This document shows positions 1 to 7,269 of a stretch of 64,000 nucleotides of DNA, piece after piece. Below the pieces are notes generated by a model. That model did not search any database. It had not been told where the DNA came from and was given only the letters and a program-made list of their open reading frames with translations. The translations under genes were made by a program, and so were the position numbers. Origin of the DNA: Lachnospiraceae bacterium (lineage in GTDB: Bacteria; Bacillota; Clostridia; Lachnospirales; Lachnospiraceae); the NCBI GenBank assembly GCA_017539565.1, contig JAFYCS010000048.1:1-64000 (forward strand), in the 5' to 3' direction. Positions within the stretch are counted from its first letter, which is position 1. Every line of letters starts with the position of its first letter.

Positions 1-2
1 CA

Positions 3-536
3 TTACAACAACTTGGAGAGAATGTGGTAAGCAGCCATTTTTCACATGAGGGAGATCCTGCTTTTAAAAGATATAGATATACATATACATTTTCAAATAT
101 GATAGACACGTCGCCTATTGTTGCTGTGGTAATGAACGGAGTAGAGTATTCCTTTACGGATCATTTTTATCATAAAGAAGTTGATGTTCCGGAAACGCTC
201 AGGCCTTTCCTTAGTCCTTATACAGAAAAGGATGATACATACTATGTATATGCGTATGATGTATGTGAAAAACTTGGAGCAACAATACAATATGATGAGG
301 GTGATTATACAATCTGTTATCTGAACAACACGATCGGGTTTTCTCTTGGAAAAGATAAGATCTACTTAAACGGAGAAGAAAGAGATATGGGCGGTGCTGC
401 AGCAATACTTGAAGGTGATGAACTGCTTCTTCCGGATAAATATATTGAATGTTTAGGAGTGAGTATAAAAAGGTTTTATCCAACGGGGAGAAAATCGAGA
501 TCTCACTCGCCTGATGAGTGGCTGATTACCCCGTGA
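3..536 (+). CDS. Copper amine oxidase N-terminal-like (stalk) domain protein, 5' partial
   Basis: The reading frame is open from the window edge and the first in-frame start-like codon is GTG at 24, so the N-terminus is probably outside the window. The visible 170 residues carry a pattern typical of the copper-amine-oxidase-N-terminal (stalk) domain of Firmicute cell-surface proteins: YVYAYDVCEKLGATIQYDE, then IYLNGEERDMGG, then LLLPDKYIECLGVSIK. No catalytic domain is visible, and these modules are usually ligand-binding or wall-exposed. Composition is AT-rich compared with the housekeeping genes further right. The last dozen residues (RKSRSHSPDEWLITP) do not fit the domain and may reflect a frameshift, because coding-like sequence continues in other frames downstream. 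Family assignment is moderately sure; the role is unknown. Confidence 0.55.
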   Translation, partial: LQQLGENVVSSHFSHEGDPAFKRYRYTYTFSNMIDTSPIVAVVMNGVEYSFTDHFYHKEVDVPETLRPFLSPYTEKDDTYYVYAYDVCEKLGATIQYDEGDYTICYLNNTIGFSLGKDKIYLNGEERDMGGAAAILEGDELLLPDKYIECLGVSIKRFYPTGRKSRSHSPDEWLITP

Positions 537-670
537 TGATGATCAGAATATGATGGTAACAAATCAGATCGTATATTAAAGCTGGGAAGAACGCTGATGT
601 AAATGATATGGTTACAGAATACCGCATAGAGGAGAATCTAAAGCAATGGCTGAGGGCTTTTATAAATTAA
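537..670 (+). pseudogene. Possible frame-shifted C-terminal remnant
   Basis: Between the stop at 536 and the next gene, two short open stretches in different frames read like one broken protein tail: DDDQNMMVTNQIVY ending at the stop near 576, then YIKAGKNADVNDMVTEY and ENLKQWLRAFIN ending at the TAA at 668-670. Joining them needs one frame change near 574. This is a reading of codon patterns only; no homologue is recognised. Confidence 0.25.
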
Positions 671-717
671 CTATAGAACGTAGTTAAAGATATTTTTCTG
701 AAAGGAGTAATGGAAAT

Positions 718-870
718 ATGAATATGAAAACACTTGGCATCATTATACTTGTTTTAGCGGTGATAATACTATTGATAGGCATAATTTCACCGCTCAACAT
801 TTTTGTTTGTGCCCTGTTCGCTGTATTATTCTTTCTGCTTGGGGGGATAATCGTAAAAAAATATCAATAG
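718..870 (+). CDS. Small two-helix membrane protein (50 aa)
   Basis: This short ORF begins with ATG at 718, ten bases after an AAGGAG motif (702-707), and encodes 50 residues. Residues 6-23 and 28-45 are almost wholly hydrophobic (LGIIILVLAVIILLIG and FVCALFAVLFFLLGGI), and the tail is basic (VKKYQ), so it should form a hairpin of two membrane helices. It resembles the small hydrophobic proteins often found near mobile DNA in Firmicutes, some of which are toxins or membrane-stress proteins, but I do not recognise the family. It stands alone in an AT-rich region beside the integrase remnant. Confidence 0.5.
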   Translation: MNMKTLGIIILVLAVIILLIGIISPLNIFVCALFAVLFFLLGGIIVKKYQ

Positions 871-1010
871 TAGCGGAGTTCAAAATACAACTTCGCGAGC
901 AGTGCATTTGTAATACAAACGCACTTCACGCGTTGGGAGTTGCTCCCAATCCCTTCAAACGTTCAACGTTGTTGACTGGGCTACGCACCACTTTGTGGCG
1001 CTGGATGCTG

Positions 1011-1790
1011 TCAAAAACCTGCAGCTTTTTTGCCGCGCCCCTTCGGGTGCAGCATTTTTTTATATACACTGGAATACTTTTCAACGATCCCGGTAAAAAA
1101 CTGGACCTCTGCCGGATCCATTTTGTTAAAATTCATCCCCAGCTGTTTTCCAAGGGTTGAAAGTGTAGCCTTCATCGGATCTGTAGCTGTTTTATATTCC
1201 TTTACGAAATCGATAACCTCACTCAGCGGATTGTTATCATCCCCCGTCTCGGCATCTTTGCGGTGATCATCCCTGATATCTTCAACGATCTTTGTAAGAT
1301 CATCGCAGATGCACTTGATGAAATAATCATTCTCATCGATCTCACAGGCTTTAAGTGTCTGAATATAGCGTTCTGAATCCGGAACCTCATTTTTAAGCAG
1401 TATCTTTGCGCGCATTATAGCAACAAAAGAATTGAGATTGTTTATCTGCATGGAAGCAAGTCTGTCGACATATATCTCGGTGTCGCTCATGAACTTCCAA
1501 AAGTCAGGATGTTTTATGATCTCACAGAGCAGCCTGTTGTTTATCACACGTTCTTTTAGGATCCCGATGGTATTATCATCAAGATTGAGTTCCGAGAGCT
1601 CACAGTTTTCTGCTATCCGGTTCTCCGTTAACCCCATAAGATAATCAGTACTCACACCGTAGAACTTAGCAAGTATGATCATAGCCGTATGGGAGATATC
1701 TTTATAATCGTTACTTTCATAACTGCCCAGGGCAGACTTCGACAGACCGGAAAAACAGTCAAAGTATTTTGACAGTGAGATGGAAGCGGC
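1011..1790 (-). pseudogene. XRE-family transcriptional regulator, N-terminally truncated
   Basis: Read on the minus strand, the segment SGLSKSALGSYESNDYKDI followed by LAKFYGVSTDYLMGLTEN is the recognition helix and third/fourth helices of an XRE/Cro HTH domain of the type that controls prophages and integrative elements. A roughly 200-residue C-terminal region follows and ends in a basic KGRGKKAAGF. The first HTH helix is missing. Upstream of about 1780 the frame simply reads antisense through the integrase gene, so the native 5' end has been lost. I therefore treat it as a decayed gene, although translation from an internal start cannot be excluded. It lies head to head with the integrase, the usual layout for an element repressor and int, but with everything between them missing. 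Confidence 0.6.
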
Positions 1791-2802
1791 AAATTGGATC
1801 ATAGAATGGGAGAGCAAAGACCAGGAAGCGGCCAAAGAGGTAAGAGAGGATTTTGATGTACCGGAGCTTACGATGGATGAGCTTTTTGAAGCATGGATCG
1901 AGAAGAAGGCTAACAAGGGCCTGAGGTATAATTCTATCCGGATCTACCGCGAAAGGTATAATAACCGTATCAAACCGGTCCTGGGCAAGATGCTTGTCAG
2001 AGATGTGCAGCCTTACCATATAGATATGTTATGGGAAAAATGCATAAAGAGAGGCGATGCCAATGACTGCCTCAACAAGGTAAGGTATCTGTTAAAAAAC
2101 ATGTTTAAGTATGCCAGAGTCAGAAGGATCATCAAGATAAACCCTATGGAGGAGCTGGAATTGGAGCTCCCCAGAAGGGAAAAGAAAGAAGTGGAGCCTC
2201 TTGACAGGGCTGAGCAGAAATTATTTATGGAAAAGGCGAAGGACAGCGTCCATTATAATGCGTTTGTGCTCATGCTCAATACCGGGATAAGGTATGGTGA
2301 ACTGGCCGGTTTGAGGTGGTCGGATATTGACTGGAACGCGAAAACACTCAGCGTGAACAGAACAGTATATTACAAGCAGGCTGAAAAGCAGTTTGCTACA
2401 AACCCGCCCAAAACCCGAAAGGGTAAAAGAGTCATACCGCTTAATCCTTTGGCATATGAAACGTTGCTTAAGATAAAGAATGAACCTCATAAGTGTATAG
2501 CCATGACTGAATTTGCCAGAGTCGGGACGATCTTTCTTACAAAAGACGGATTGCCCACGCTGGATGCGGTATATAACAGGAGTCTGGCGGCGATCAAAAA
2601 GCGTATGAACTACAATAAGCAGTTAAGCTGCCATGTGCTCAGGCATACATTTGCAACGAGGTGTATTGAAAGCGGAATAAGCCCTAAGACGCTCCAGATG
2701 TGGATGGGACATAGTGACATAAGTCTTACCATGAATCGGTATGTTCATACCACATTTGAAGAGTCTGAAAGGGAAATGCTGAAGTTTGTATTATGCTCAT
2801 GA
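1780..2802 (+). CDS. Tyrosine recombinase (phage/ICE-type integrase), lacking the arm-binding domain
   Basis: The 340-residue product has the core-binding SAM-like domain (about 30-110) and a complete catalytic domain with the expected residues: Arg in TGIRYGELAGLRW, the HxLRH box in SCHVLRHTFATR, the GH of MWMGHSDISLTMNRY and the nucleophilic Tyr in that motif. Such integrases cut and rejoin DNA at att sites and usually start with a 50-70 residue AP2-like or Arm DNA-binding domain. Here the protein begins directly in the linker (AANWIIEWESKDQEAA), and only the weak CAGTGAG precedes the ATG. The gene reads toward tRNA-Gly 134 bp downstream, a common integration target. Truncation by the same deletion that cut the XRE gene is the simplest explanation, and it may no longer be functional. 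Confidence 0.8.
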   Translation: MEAANWIIEWESKDQEAAKEVREDFDVPELTMDELFEAWIEKKANKGLRYNSIRIYRERYNNRIKPVLGKMLVRDVQPYHIDMLWEKCIKRGDANDCLNKVRYLLKNMFKYARVRRIIKINPMEELELELPRREKKEVEPLDRAEQKLFMEKAKDSVHYNAFVLMLNTGIRYGELAGLRWSDIDWNAKTLSVNRTVYYKQAEKQFATNPPKTRKGKRVIPLNPLAYETLLKIKNEPHKCIAMTEFARVGTIFLTKDGLPTLDAVYNRSLAAIKKRMNYNKQLSCHVLRHTFATRCIESGISPKTLQMWMGHSDISLTMNRYVHTTFEESEREMLKFVLCS

Positions 2803-2817
2803 AAGGAGGTTGTTTTG

Positions 2818-2919
2818 GTGAAAAAAAGGGGTAATCTGAGATCGGAATATGAAAATCGAGCCCAAAACGAGCCCAAATCGAGCCCATTTTTTCTTGACAA
2901 CCTCCCGAAAGTCCTGTAA
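2818..2919 (+). CDS. Short ORF between integrase and tRNA-Gly
   Basis: A GTG codon at 2818 follows a strong AAAGGAGGT site (2802-2810) and opens a 33-codon frame ending at the TAA at 2917-2919. The predicted peptide is basic and polar (KKRGNLRSEYENRAQNEPK then SSPFFLDNLPKVL) and resembles no domain I know. Its 3' half overlaps the CGAGCCC repeats and the whole tRNA promoter. The good ribosome binding site is the main reason to list it. It could equally be a vestige of an element gene or non-coding att-arm DNA. Confidence 0.3.
   Translation: MKKRGNLRSEYENRAQNEPKSSPFFLDNLPKVL
2857..2885 (+). repeat. Three CGAGCCC direct repeats at exact 11-bp period
   Basis: CGAGCCC starts at 2857, 2868 and 2879, each followed by AAA, AAA and ATT. 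The 11-bp spacing puts all copies on about the same face of the helix. The position between int and the tRNA suggests integrase or excisionase arm-type binding sites, which is an inference. Confidence 0.6.
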
Positions 2920-2922
2920 TAT
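2894..2922 (+). promoter_or_regulatory. Sigma-A promoter of tRNA-Gly
   Basis: TTGACA at 2894-2899, a 17-bp spacer and TAATAT at 2917-2922 form a near-consensus promoter whose predicted start lies a few bases before the mature tRNA. Confidence 0.8.
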
Positions 2923-2936
2923 AAGGCTTCGGAGAT

Positions 2937-3007
2937 GCAGGATTAGTACATCGGTAGTATGCAAGCTTCCCAAGCTTGAGAGGCGGGTTCGACTCCCGTA
3001 TCCTGCT
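2937..3007 (+). tRNA. tRNA-Gly(CCC)
   Basis: The sequence folds as a tRNA: acceptor GCAGGAT/ATCCTGC, D-stem GTAC/GTAT, anticodon stem CAAGC/GCTTG around the loop TTCCCAA (anticodon CCC), T-arm GCGGG-TTCGACT-CCCGT, discriminator T at 3007. CCA is not encoded. tRNA-Gly genes are frequent integration sites, and an integrase remnant lies directly upstream. Confidence 0.93.
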
Positions 3008-3013
3008 TAATAA

Positions 3014-3142
3014 CCCGTCAAGCACAAGAGGCGTGGTCGTGCTAGCACGGACCACGCTTCTTGTATTTGACGGGCAAACGCATCCTTCGATAGGTGCGAA
3101 GCACCTATTGAAGGATGCGTTTGGGAATCGCGAAGCGATTCC
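3014..3142. repeat. Three abutting inverted-repeat hairpins
   Basis: Hairpin 1 (3014-3074) pairs CCCGTCAA, ACAAGA and GCGTGGTC with their complements and has the palindrome GTGCTAGCAC at its tip. Hairpin 2 (3075-3123) pairs CAAACGCATCCTTC and ATAGGTGC with their complements around a GAA loop. Hairpin 3 (3124-3142) is GGAATCGC-GAA-GCGATTCC. They abut with no gaps and there is no clear T-run, so they are more than an ordinary terminator, though they may end the tRNA transcript. Confidence 0.75.
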
Positions 3143-3204
3143 TATTAAGCAGATATTGCGCAGCCCCTGCGAATGCAGTAAATATATGTAGCGAAAGGAT
3201 AATC

Positions 3205-3477
3205 ATGGCAGAAGATTATAATATATCAGAAGAAGATGACCGGGTACTGCGCCAGAGGGATGAGAATCCTTTAAAGCCGGTACACAGCAATATGGTAGAG
3301 AATCTCAAGGAAGAGATCATTCAGGCATATGAGGCAGCCCTGGAAGCCAATGACAAGGACGTGATCAAGCGCATGGAGTGGGAATTTTCCACCATTGGCG
3401 TATATAAAAAGGAACTCAAAGAATACGTAGCCCAAAGAAAGGCACAAAGGGAGAATACGGCGGATGCTCCCATTTGA
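3205..3477 (+). CDS. Small acidic hypothetical protein (90 aa)
   Basis: The start is ATG 3205 after GAAAGGA; the frame is open further upstream, but that part runs through the hairpins and is not coding-like. The product is soluble and strongly charged (SEEDDRVLRQRDENPLKP, then an EEIIQAYEAALEANDKD helix and a basic YVAQRKAQRE end), so it is probably all-helical and cytoplasmic. I do not recognise a family. Its 3' end overlaps the start of the membrane glycosyltransferase-like gene by 14 bases, so the two are probably translationally coupled and in one operon. Confidence 0.7.
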   Translation: MAEDYNISEEDDRVLRQRDENPLKPVHSNMVENLKEEIIQAYEAALEANDKDVIKRMEWEFSTIGVYKKELKEYVAQRKAQRENTADAPI

Positions 3478-4756
3478 TAAAAAATTAAGGGAATATCTTA
3501 GAAAAAATGCGGAGATGGTCTTCATACTGCTCGTAACAGTGGGCGGTGTGGTCGGCCGTTTCTTTTTATGGGATATATACACCGGAGATCTGGGGGGATA
3601 TCTCATATGGTACGAGCGCGCAAAGAAATACGGAGGCCTGCCGGGTATATATGCTCTGGGGCAGAAGATCAAAGGTTATAATGCATTGTTCCAGCTTCTG
3701 ACTGCAGCGCTTACGCATATCCCCGTCGATCCGCAGTATCTGTTCAAGTTTGTGTGGACGTTGTTTGATGGCCTGCTGGCCTGGGGCGTAGGACGGCTGG
3801 TCTATGATATCTGCGGCACAAAGGACAGAGCCGCATTCAGGAAAGGGGCATTTGCCTACGGTCTGAGTTTCCTGGCGATGAATGTGATATTCAATTCGGC
3901 AGCCTGGGGACAGAGTGATGCTGTATATGTATCCCTTATCATCTGGTCGCTGGTGTGGCTTTTCAGGGATAAGTACCTTAAGTCGTTTGTCCTTTTGGGA
4001 CTGGCTTTTGCATTCAAGCTTCAGACGGTTTTCATACTGCCGTTCTTCGCATTCTATTATGTGTACAAAAAGAGTTTCAGCTGCCTGTATTTCCTGACCC
4101 TGCCGGGGATGCTCATAGTAAGTGCGCTGCCCAGACAGATAGTGGGACTTTTATCACCCATATCGGCACAGGCGGCGGAGAGTGCTGCGATACAGAGCGG
4201 TGCAGATTTTGCGGCTGCGTCGGAGAATGTGGCACGAATGCCGGGGATCATTGATGTCTATATCGCCCAGATAGCATCGGGCGGCAAGCTATATATGGAA
4301 TATCCCAGTTTCTGGGCCTTTTTCCCTGATCTGGAAGCGGATGTATTCACAGACTTTTACAAGTTCAGGAATGCGGCAATAGTCTTTACCATGATGATAC
4401 TGATCGTTCTGGTGGCTGCATTGCTGCGGCGTAAGGAAAAGTATACTGACAGGGAACTGATATATGTGGCTCTGCTCTTATGCCTTACAACCGTGTTCTT
4501 CCTTCCCTGCATGATAGACCGTTACGGTTATATATATGAGATACTGGCCATAGTGCTGATCTTTCTTGATAAGAGAAGTATAGTGCCGGCGGCGGTAATG
4601 CATATTACAATGAATTACCAGATAGCGGGCAGAGTGGGAATGGAAACGATCCCGGTAAGTATACAGAAGCTTTCTTTTATAATGCTTCTGGTATACGGAA
4701 TGTACCTTTATCTTTGCTTTACGGCAGGAAAGGAGGAGAAACATGCCGGCGTTTGA
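3464..4756 (+). CDS. Multi-pass membrane glycosyltransferase-like protein (GT-C fold, GT87/mannosyltransferase type)
   Basis: The 430-residue product has about ten hydrophobic segments and an early acidic extracytoplasmic loop (WDIYTGDLGGYLIWYERAKK) after the first helix. That layout is typical of GT-C enzymes that use lipid-linked sugar donors. Other conserved-looking points are the loop GYNALFQLL, AAWGQSDAVYVSL, FAFKLQTVFILP and an EYPSFWAF segment in a large outer loop. GT-C proteins add sugars to wall polymers, lipids or proteins at the outer membrane face. It overlaps the upstream small ORF by 14 bp and the downstream paralogue by 14 bp. The exact donor and acceptor cannot be told from sequence. 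Confidence 0.65.
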   Translation: MLPFDKKLREYLRKNAEMVFILLVTVGGVVGRFFLWDIYTGDLGGYLIWYERAKKYGGLPGIYALGQKIKGYNALFQLLTAALTHIPVDPQYLFKFVWTLFDGLLAWGVGRLVYDICGTKDRAAFRKGAFAYGLSFLAMNVIFNSAAWGQSDAVYVSLIIWSLVWLFRDKYLKSFVLLGLAFAFKLQTVFILPFFAFYYVYKKSFSCLYFLTLPGMLIVSALPRQIVGLLSPISAQAAESAAIQSGADFAAASENVARMPGIIDVYIAQIASGGKLYMEYPSFWAFFPDLEADVFTDFYKFRNAAIVFTMMILIVLVAALLRRKEKYTDRELIYVALLLCLTTVFFLPCMIDRYGYIYEILAIVLIFLDKRSIVPAAVMHITMNYQIAGRVGMETIPVSIQKLSFIMLLVYGMYLYLCFTAGKEEKHAGV

Positions 4757-5783
4757 GAAAAAACTGCTCACATGGTTCCATAAGCACATCGATATCCTCC
4801 TTCTTATAGCAGTCAGCGCTCTTGGGCTCCTGATACGTTTTATGCTCAGCAGCCTCCATGCGGATATATCTGCGGATATATCTGCGGATGTTATGACGAG
4901 ACGTGTATGCATGCTCTTTGACATACCCCTTGCTGTGGCAGCGGCACTTCTTGTAAGGGCTAATACCGGGAAGAAGGAAAGTGCACAGCCGAAATGGGCA
5001 TACGCCATCATGCTCATATCTTTCGGAAATATCTTCGCTTCAGCGGCGATCGGAAAAGCATCGGGATTGTGGGTGGCTTTATGCCTGGTATCGATATTGA
5101 TGGCTGTAAAAGATAAGTACCTTTGGGCTTTCGCGGCGATGGCGGCAGCCTGCCTCATCAGTTCTTGGGCATTATTGCTGTTACCGTTCTTCATATATGT
5201 ATATATAAGGGGAGAGAAGATAAGCCTGCCAGCGTTTGTTTTACCGCTGACGGCAGAACTTATCAGGTTACTGTCGGGAATAGACAGGGCGGGATGGCTG
5301 CCTGAAGGTCTTTCGCAAAAAAGCCTGTACGTGGCATATCCCTCTTTCTGGGGCTTTATAAAAGAAGGATCGGCTGCGGAGTTTGAGCATTATATGCCGC
5401 TGGCGTTTGCAGTGGCGCTTGCCGCAACTGCAGCGCTCCTTATGACAGTCTGCAGACGCAGTTACTGCTTTGATAAACAGCGTTTTGTGTGGATAGCTTT
5501 TCTGGGCTGTTTTACAGCGGCACAGCTGCTTCCCGGAGCGGGATCAGGGGCAGCGGCTCTGACGACTATACTGGCGTGGATGCTGGTGTTTGAGGATAAG
5601 CTGCTGGTAATACCGGCACTTATAATGGAAGTGCTGCGTATATGGCCTGCTGCAGCCGCAGTATACGGCAGTGAGTGGATGCCTTTCAGTATTCAGGGAC
5701 TGTGCTGGATACAGACGGGTATGCTGATCTTTTACCTTGTCTTCTTTTATAAAAATAAGCTTGACAGACAAGAGCAAGTATGA
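4743..5783 (+). CDS. Degenerate paralogue of the upstream GT-C-like membrane protein
   Basis: Length is 346 residues with about nine hydrophobic segments. Collinear similarity to the preceding protein is obvious: GLLIRFML against VGRFFL, VKDKYLWAFAAMA against RDKYLKSFVLLG, YVAYPSFWGF against YMEYPSFWAF, and MPFSIQGLCWIQ against IPVSIQKLSFIM. The block that holds the DLGGYLIWYERA catalytic-type loop and the following 60-80 residues is missing; in its place is a low-complexity ADISADISADV produced by a 12-bp tandem repeat. A pseudoenzyme or accessory subunit made after tandem duplication fits best. It is translationally coupled to its parent (14-bp overlap), which suggests that both are still needed. 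Confidence 0.65.
   Translation: MPAFEKKLLTWFHKHIDILLLIAVSALGLLIRFMLSSLHADISADISADVMTRRVCMLFDIPLAVAAALLVRANTGKKESAQPKWAYAIMLISFGNIFASAAIGKASGLWVALCLVSILMAVKDKYLWAFAAMAAACLISSWALLLLPFFIYVYIRGEKISLPAFVLPLTAELIRLLSGIDRAGWLPEGLSQKSLYVAYPSFWGFIKEGSAAEFEHYMPLAFAVALAATAALLMTVCRRSYCFDKQRFVWIAFLGCFTAAQLLPGAGSGAAALTTILAWMLVFEDKLLVIPALIMEVLRIWPAAAAVYGSEWMPFSIQGLCWIQTGMLIFYLVFFYKNKLDRQEQV
4860..4889 (+). repeat. 12-bp tandem repeat inside the GT-C paralogue
   Basis: GCGGATATATCT occurs at 4860-4871 and 4872-4883 and again partly at 4884, encoding repeated ADIS. It sits where the paralogue lacks the catalytic loop of its neighbour. Confidence 0.8.
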
Positions 5784-5789
5784 TATTTT
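5761..5789 (+). promoter_or_regulatory. Candidate promoter for infC-rpmI-rplT
   Basis: TTGACA (5761-5766) and TATTTT (5784-5789) are 17 bp apart and lie over the stop codon of the upstream gene. The predicted transcript would start near 5796 and carry a leader of about 155 nt with the attenuator at 5893-5917. Confidence 0.5.
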
Positions 5790-5892
5790 ATCAAAGTGCC
5801 AAGCAGAGCAAGAGCTCTCACCCTGCGACGATTTCAGTTTCAGGCGTTTGAATATGAAAGAGAATATATCTTTTATATATAAACTTGTGAGG

Positions 5893-5917
5893 GATACTGC
5901 GTGGCGGTATCTTTTTT
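5893..5917 (+). terminator. Attenuator (intrinsic terminator) in the infC leader
   Basis: GATACTGC-GTG-GCGGTATC forms an 8-bp stem with one G-U pair, followed by TTTTTT. It ends 20 bases before the infC ribosome binding site. Firmicute infC operons are known to be attenuated by r-protein L20 binding the leader, and this fits that arrangement; the L20 site itself is not identified. Confidence 0.75.
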
Positions 5918-5950
5918 GTTTTGGTAACCAGGATCAGGGGGTAAAAAACT

Positions 5951-6460
5951 ATTAGCGATTTATTGATCAACGGACAGATCAGGGAAAAGGAAGTGCGCGT
6001 CATCGGCCCGGACGGAGAACAGATGGGTGTTATGTCGATACAGGATGCGCAGCGTGTAGCCGATGAGGCAGAGGTGGATCTGGTAATGATCGCACCGGGT
6101 GCCAAGCCTCCCGTATGCAGGGTGGTTGATTACGGCAAGTTCTGCTATGAGCAGAAGCGTAAGGACAAGGAAGCTAAGAAAAAGCAGCATGTTGTGGAGA
6201 TAAAAGAGATCCGTTTATCACCCAATATCGACACGAACGATCTGAATACAAAGATCAATGCGGCAAGGAAGTTCCTTGCAAAGGGCGACAGGGTTAAGAT
6301 GACCCTTCGTTTCAGGGGACGTGAGATGGCGCATATGGCTAATTCAAAACACATACTGGATGACATCGCCGAGGAGCTGGCAGATGCAGCTACAGTAGAG
6401 AAGGCTCCCAAGGTTGAAGGCAGGGCCATGACAATGTTCCTGGCAGCCAAGAAGCAGTAA
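5951..6460 (+). CDS. infC: Translation initiation factor IF-3, AUU start
   Basis: IF-3 binds the 30S subunit, checks start-codon pairing and keeps subunits apart. The product has the N-domain ([50 protein letters not shown]) and the C-domain ([32 protein letters not shown]). Family alignment puts the start at ISDLLING, which here is ATT at 5951-5953, nine bases after GGGGG (5937-5941). An AUU start is the known autoregulatory start of infC in E. coli and some bacilli. The TTG at 5963 has no properly spaced site. Length from ATT is 169 residues, normal for the family. It is the first gene of the operon, behind an attenuator. Confidence 0.93.
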   Translation: MSDLLINGQIREKEVRVIGPDGEQMGVMSIQDAQRVADEAEVDLVMIAPGAKPPVCRVVDYGKFCYEQKRKDKEAKKKQHVVEIKEIRLSPNIDTNDLNTKINAARKFLAKGDRVKMTLRFRGREMAHMANSKHILDDIAEELADAATVEKAPKVEGRAMTMFLAAKKQ

Positions 6461-6533
6461 GGAAACAGTTGGCTTGATGCAAAACGGATCACAGACCCGT
6501 ATGCACATAGAAGGTAAACAGGAGGAAAAAGAA

Positions 6534-6731
6534 ATGCCTAAGATGAAAACAAGCAGAAGCGCGGCTAAGAGATTTAAGGTATCCGGTACCGGTAAGCTTA
6601 TTCGCAACAAGGCGTACAAGCGCCACATTCTGACAAAGAAGTCCACTAAGACTAAGAGAAATCTTCGCCAGGATATCGTAACTGATCCTACAAATGCAAT
6701 GAACATGAAGAAGATCCTTCCGTACATGTAA
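6534..6731 (+). CDS. rpmI: 50S ribosomal protein L35
   Basis: The 65-residue basic protein begins [20 protein letters not shown] and contains [12 protein letters not shown] and KRNLRQD, the standard L35 sequence. ATG 6534 is preceded by CAGGAGGAAAAAGAA, an excellent ribosome binding site; the frame is open upstream but has no such site. L35 is a small 23S rRNA-binding protein of the large subunit. It sits between infC and rplT as in nearly all Firmicutes. Confidence 0.97.
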   Translation: MPKMKTSRSAAKRFKVSGTGKLIRNKAYKRHILTKKSTKTKRNLRQDIVTDPTNAMNMKKILPYM

Positions 6732-6776
6732 TCAGGTTACGGATTTGACGAAAAAAAGATCGGAGGTAAATAAGAA

Positions 6777-7133
6777 ATGGCCAGGATTAAAGGTGGCGTT
6801 AACGCTAAGAAGAAGCATAACAGAGTATTAAAGCTTGCTAAGGGATACAGGGGCGCACGTTCAAAGCAGTATCGCGTTGCTAAGCAGTCAGTAATGCGTG
6901 CACTTGCATCAGCATATGCAGGCCGTAAGGAGAGAAAGCGTCAGTTCCGTCAGCTGTGGATCGCTCGTATCAACGCAGCAGCTCGTATGAACGGACTTTC
7001 ATATAGCAAGTTTATGTACGGACTTAAGCTTGCAGAGGTTGATATCAACCGCAAGATGCTGTCTGACATGGCAGTTAATGATGCAGAGGGCTTTACCGCT
7101 CTTGCTGAGCTTGCAAAGAGCAAGATCGCATAA
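6777..7133 (+). CDS. rplT: 50S ribosomal protein L20
   Basis: The 118-residue product starts [19 protein letters not shown] and continues with [18 protein letters not shown] and [20 protein letters not shown], all diagnostic of L20. L20 is an early assembly protein on 23S rRNA and the usual autogenous repressor of this operon in Firmicutes, acting on the leader upstream of infC. An AGATCGGAGGTAAATAAGA region supplies the ribosome binding site. A strong terminator follows at 7156-7212. Confidence 0.97.
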   Translation: MARIKGGVNAKKKHNRVLKLAKGYRGARSKQYRVAKQSVMRALASAYAGRKERKRQFRQLWIARINAAARMNGLSYSKFMYGLKLAEVDINRKMLSDMAVNDAEGFTALAELAKSKIA

Positions 7134-7155
7134 TCATAGTTTGCTTTTAAAAACT

Positions 7156-7212
7156 AAAGTTATTTGGAACTGCGGCCGTATACCGGTCTGCAGCTTCCCG
7201 ATAACTTTTTTT
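7156..7212 (+). terminator. Terminator of infC-rpmI-rplT
   Basis: AAAGTTAT (7156-7163) pairs with ATAACTTT ahead of a run of T. Inside lies a second stem, GGAACTGC with GCAGCTTCC (one bulge). The structure ends the operon before pepD. Confidence 0.8.
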
Positions 7213-7269
7213 ATAATATCAGGCATTGTGATTCTGAGCTGAAAATTCTTATCTGTATGGAGAATAACA

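Noticed and set aside
2937-3007. Visible attL/attR pair for the integrase remnant
   Set aside because: I found no second copy of the tRNA-Gly 3' end within the window, so the element ends cannot be placed.
2976-3191. ORF across tRNA-Gly and the hairpins
   Set aside because: It runs through the tRNA and three palindromes, so its amino-acid pattern is a by-product.
4478-5194. Long minus-strand frame opposite the GT-C genes
   Set aside because: Shadow of two real membrane protein genes; no ribosome binding site or domain.
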